A stretch of 5,566 nucleotides of DNA from assembly GCA_014799765.1 (NCBI GenBank), contig JAAVHK010000118.1:1-5566 (forward strand). The letters run 5' to 3'. Position 1 is the stretch's first letter. The number at the start of each line of letters is the position of its first letter. Shown piece by piece: positions 5,337 to 5,566 of the stretch. A program made the position numbers and the translations under genes. Origin of the DNA: Ruminococcus sp. GTDB taxonomy: Bacteria > Bacillota > Clostridia > Oscillospirales > Ruminococcaceae. The notes beneath the pieces were generated by a model. The model was not told the DNA's origin and did not search any database. It worked only from the letters and a program-made list of their open reading frames with translations.

Positions 5337-5566
5337 ATGGACAATGGTGCAGTCAGTTACCGACGCTTCCTTGACGGCGACGACGAAGGTATGGTTGAAA
5401 TTATCCGTGATTATAAAGACGGTCTTATACTTTATCTCAACGGCATAACCGGAAACATACTTCTTGCGGAAGAAATTATGGAAGATACTTTTTTTAAACT
5501 CGTTGTTAAGAAGCCTAAATTTTCCGGAAGAAGTTCTTTCAAGACGTGGCTTTATGCTATCGGAAG
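5337..5566 (+). CDS. ECF-type RNA polymerase sigma-70 factor (N-terminal part, cut by window edge)
   Basis: The frame opens with ATG 5 nt after the ribosome site GGAAAGGGGG (5322-5331) and stays open for 76 codons plus 2 bases to the right edge. The visible part matches sigma region 2: YRRFLDGDDEGMVEII (8-23), then AEEIMEDTFFKLVVKKPKF (44-62), which corresponds to the DAEDIVQEVFLKL core-binding helix, and SFKTWLYAIGR (67-77, the last codon incomplete), the -10-melting region. Spacing and small size fit group 4 (ECF) sigma factors, which redirect RNA polymerase to stress genes. An anti-sigma gene often follows, outside the window. It lies 94 bp after the AIM24 gene in the same direction. None of the promoters in this window looks like a typical ECF GGAAC-type promoter, so there is no sign that it drives these genes. 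Confidence 0.85.
   Translation, partial: MDNGAVSYRRFLDGDDEGMVEIIRDYKDGLILYLNGITGNILLAEEIMEDTFFKLVVKKPKFSGRSSFKTWLYAIG

Overview
The window looks like a piece of a low-to-moderate-GC Gram-positive chromosome, most likely a clostridial gut bacterium of the Ruminococcus / Oscillospiraceae type. The evidence is strong Shine-Dalgarno sites, near-consensus sigma-A promoters (TTGACA-17-TATAAT), small AT-rich gaps and protein families typical of Clostridia. The genus is an inference from style and not proven. No tRNA, rRNA, CRISPR array, transposase or phage gene was found.

Layout. (1) Bases 1-255, minus strand: the first 85 codons of bacterial Hen1, the 3'-terminal RNA 2'-O-methyltransferase of the Pnkp/Hen1 RNA-repair complex. 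It is cut by the window edge and apparently starts at a rare CTG codon. (2) Bases 256-430: a compact divergent control region with two good sigma-A promoters back to back, a 17-bp palindrome between their -35 boxes and a phased set of TGAAAT half-sites. (3) Bases 431-3634, plus strand: a three-gene unit with 27-bp gaps. It encodes a protein-kinase-fold protein with a zinc ribbon, a PP2C-type phosphatase with all its metal-binding acids, and mannose-6-phosphate isomerase (ManA). An intrinsic terminator ends it at 3649-3682. (4) Bases 3689-5242: a perfect-consensus promoter followed by a TerD-family gene and an AIM24-family gene. (5) Bases 5337-5566: the start of an ECF-type sigma-70 factor that runs off the right edge.

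How it may work together. Kinase-fold protein + PP2C + TerD + AIM24 resembles the Ter-type stress-response gene neighbourhoods of bacteria, in which phosphorylation and Ca2+-binding TerD proteins are thought to act in one pathway. Two points stand out. The kinase has lost the catalytic-loop Asp (HRD-type position is Gly159) and the following metal-binding Asn (Ser164), so it may be a pseudokinase paired with an intact phosphatase. The cluster is also wired head-to-head with an RNA-repair gene through a shared, symmetric control region, which suggests a joint response to damage such as ribotoxin cleavage. That link is inference. A compositional oddity is that GATC occurs only once in 5.6 kb (4435-4438), while CCGG is very common.
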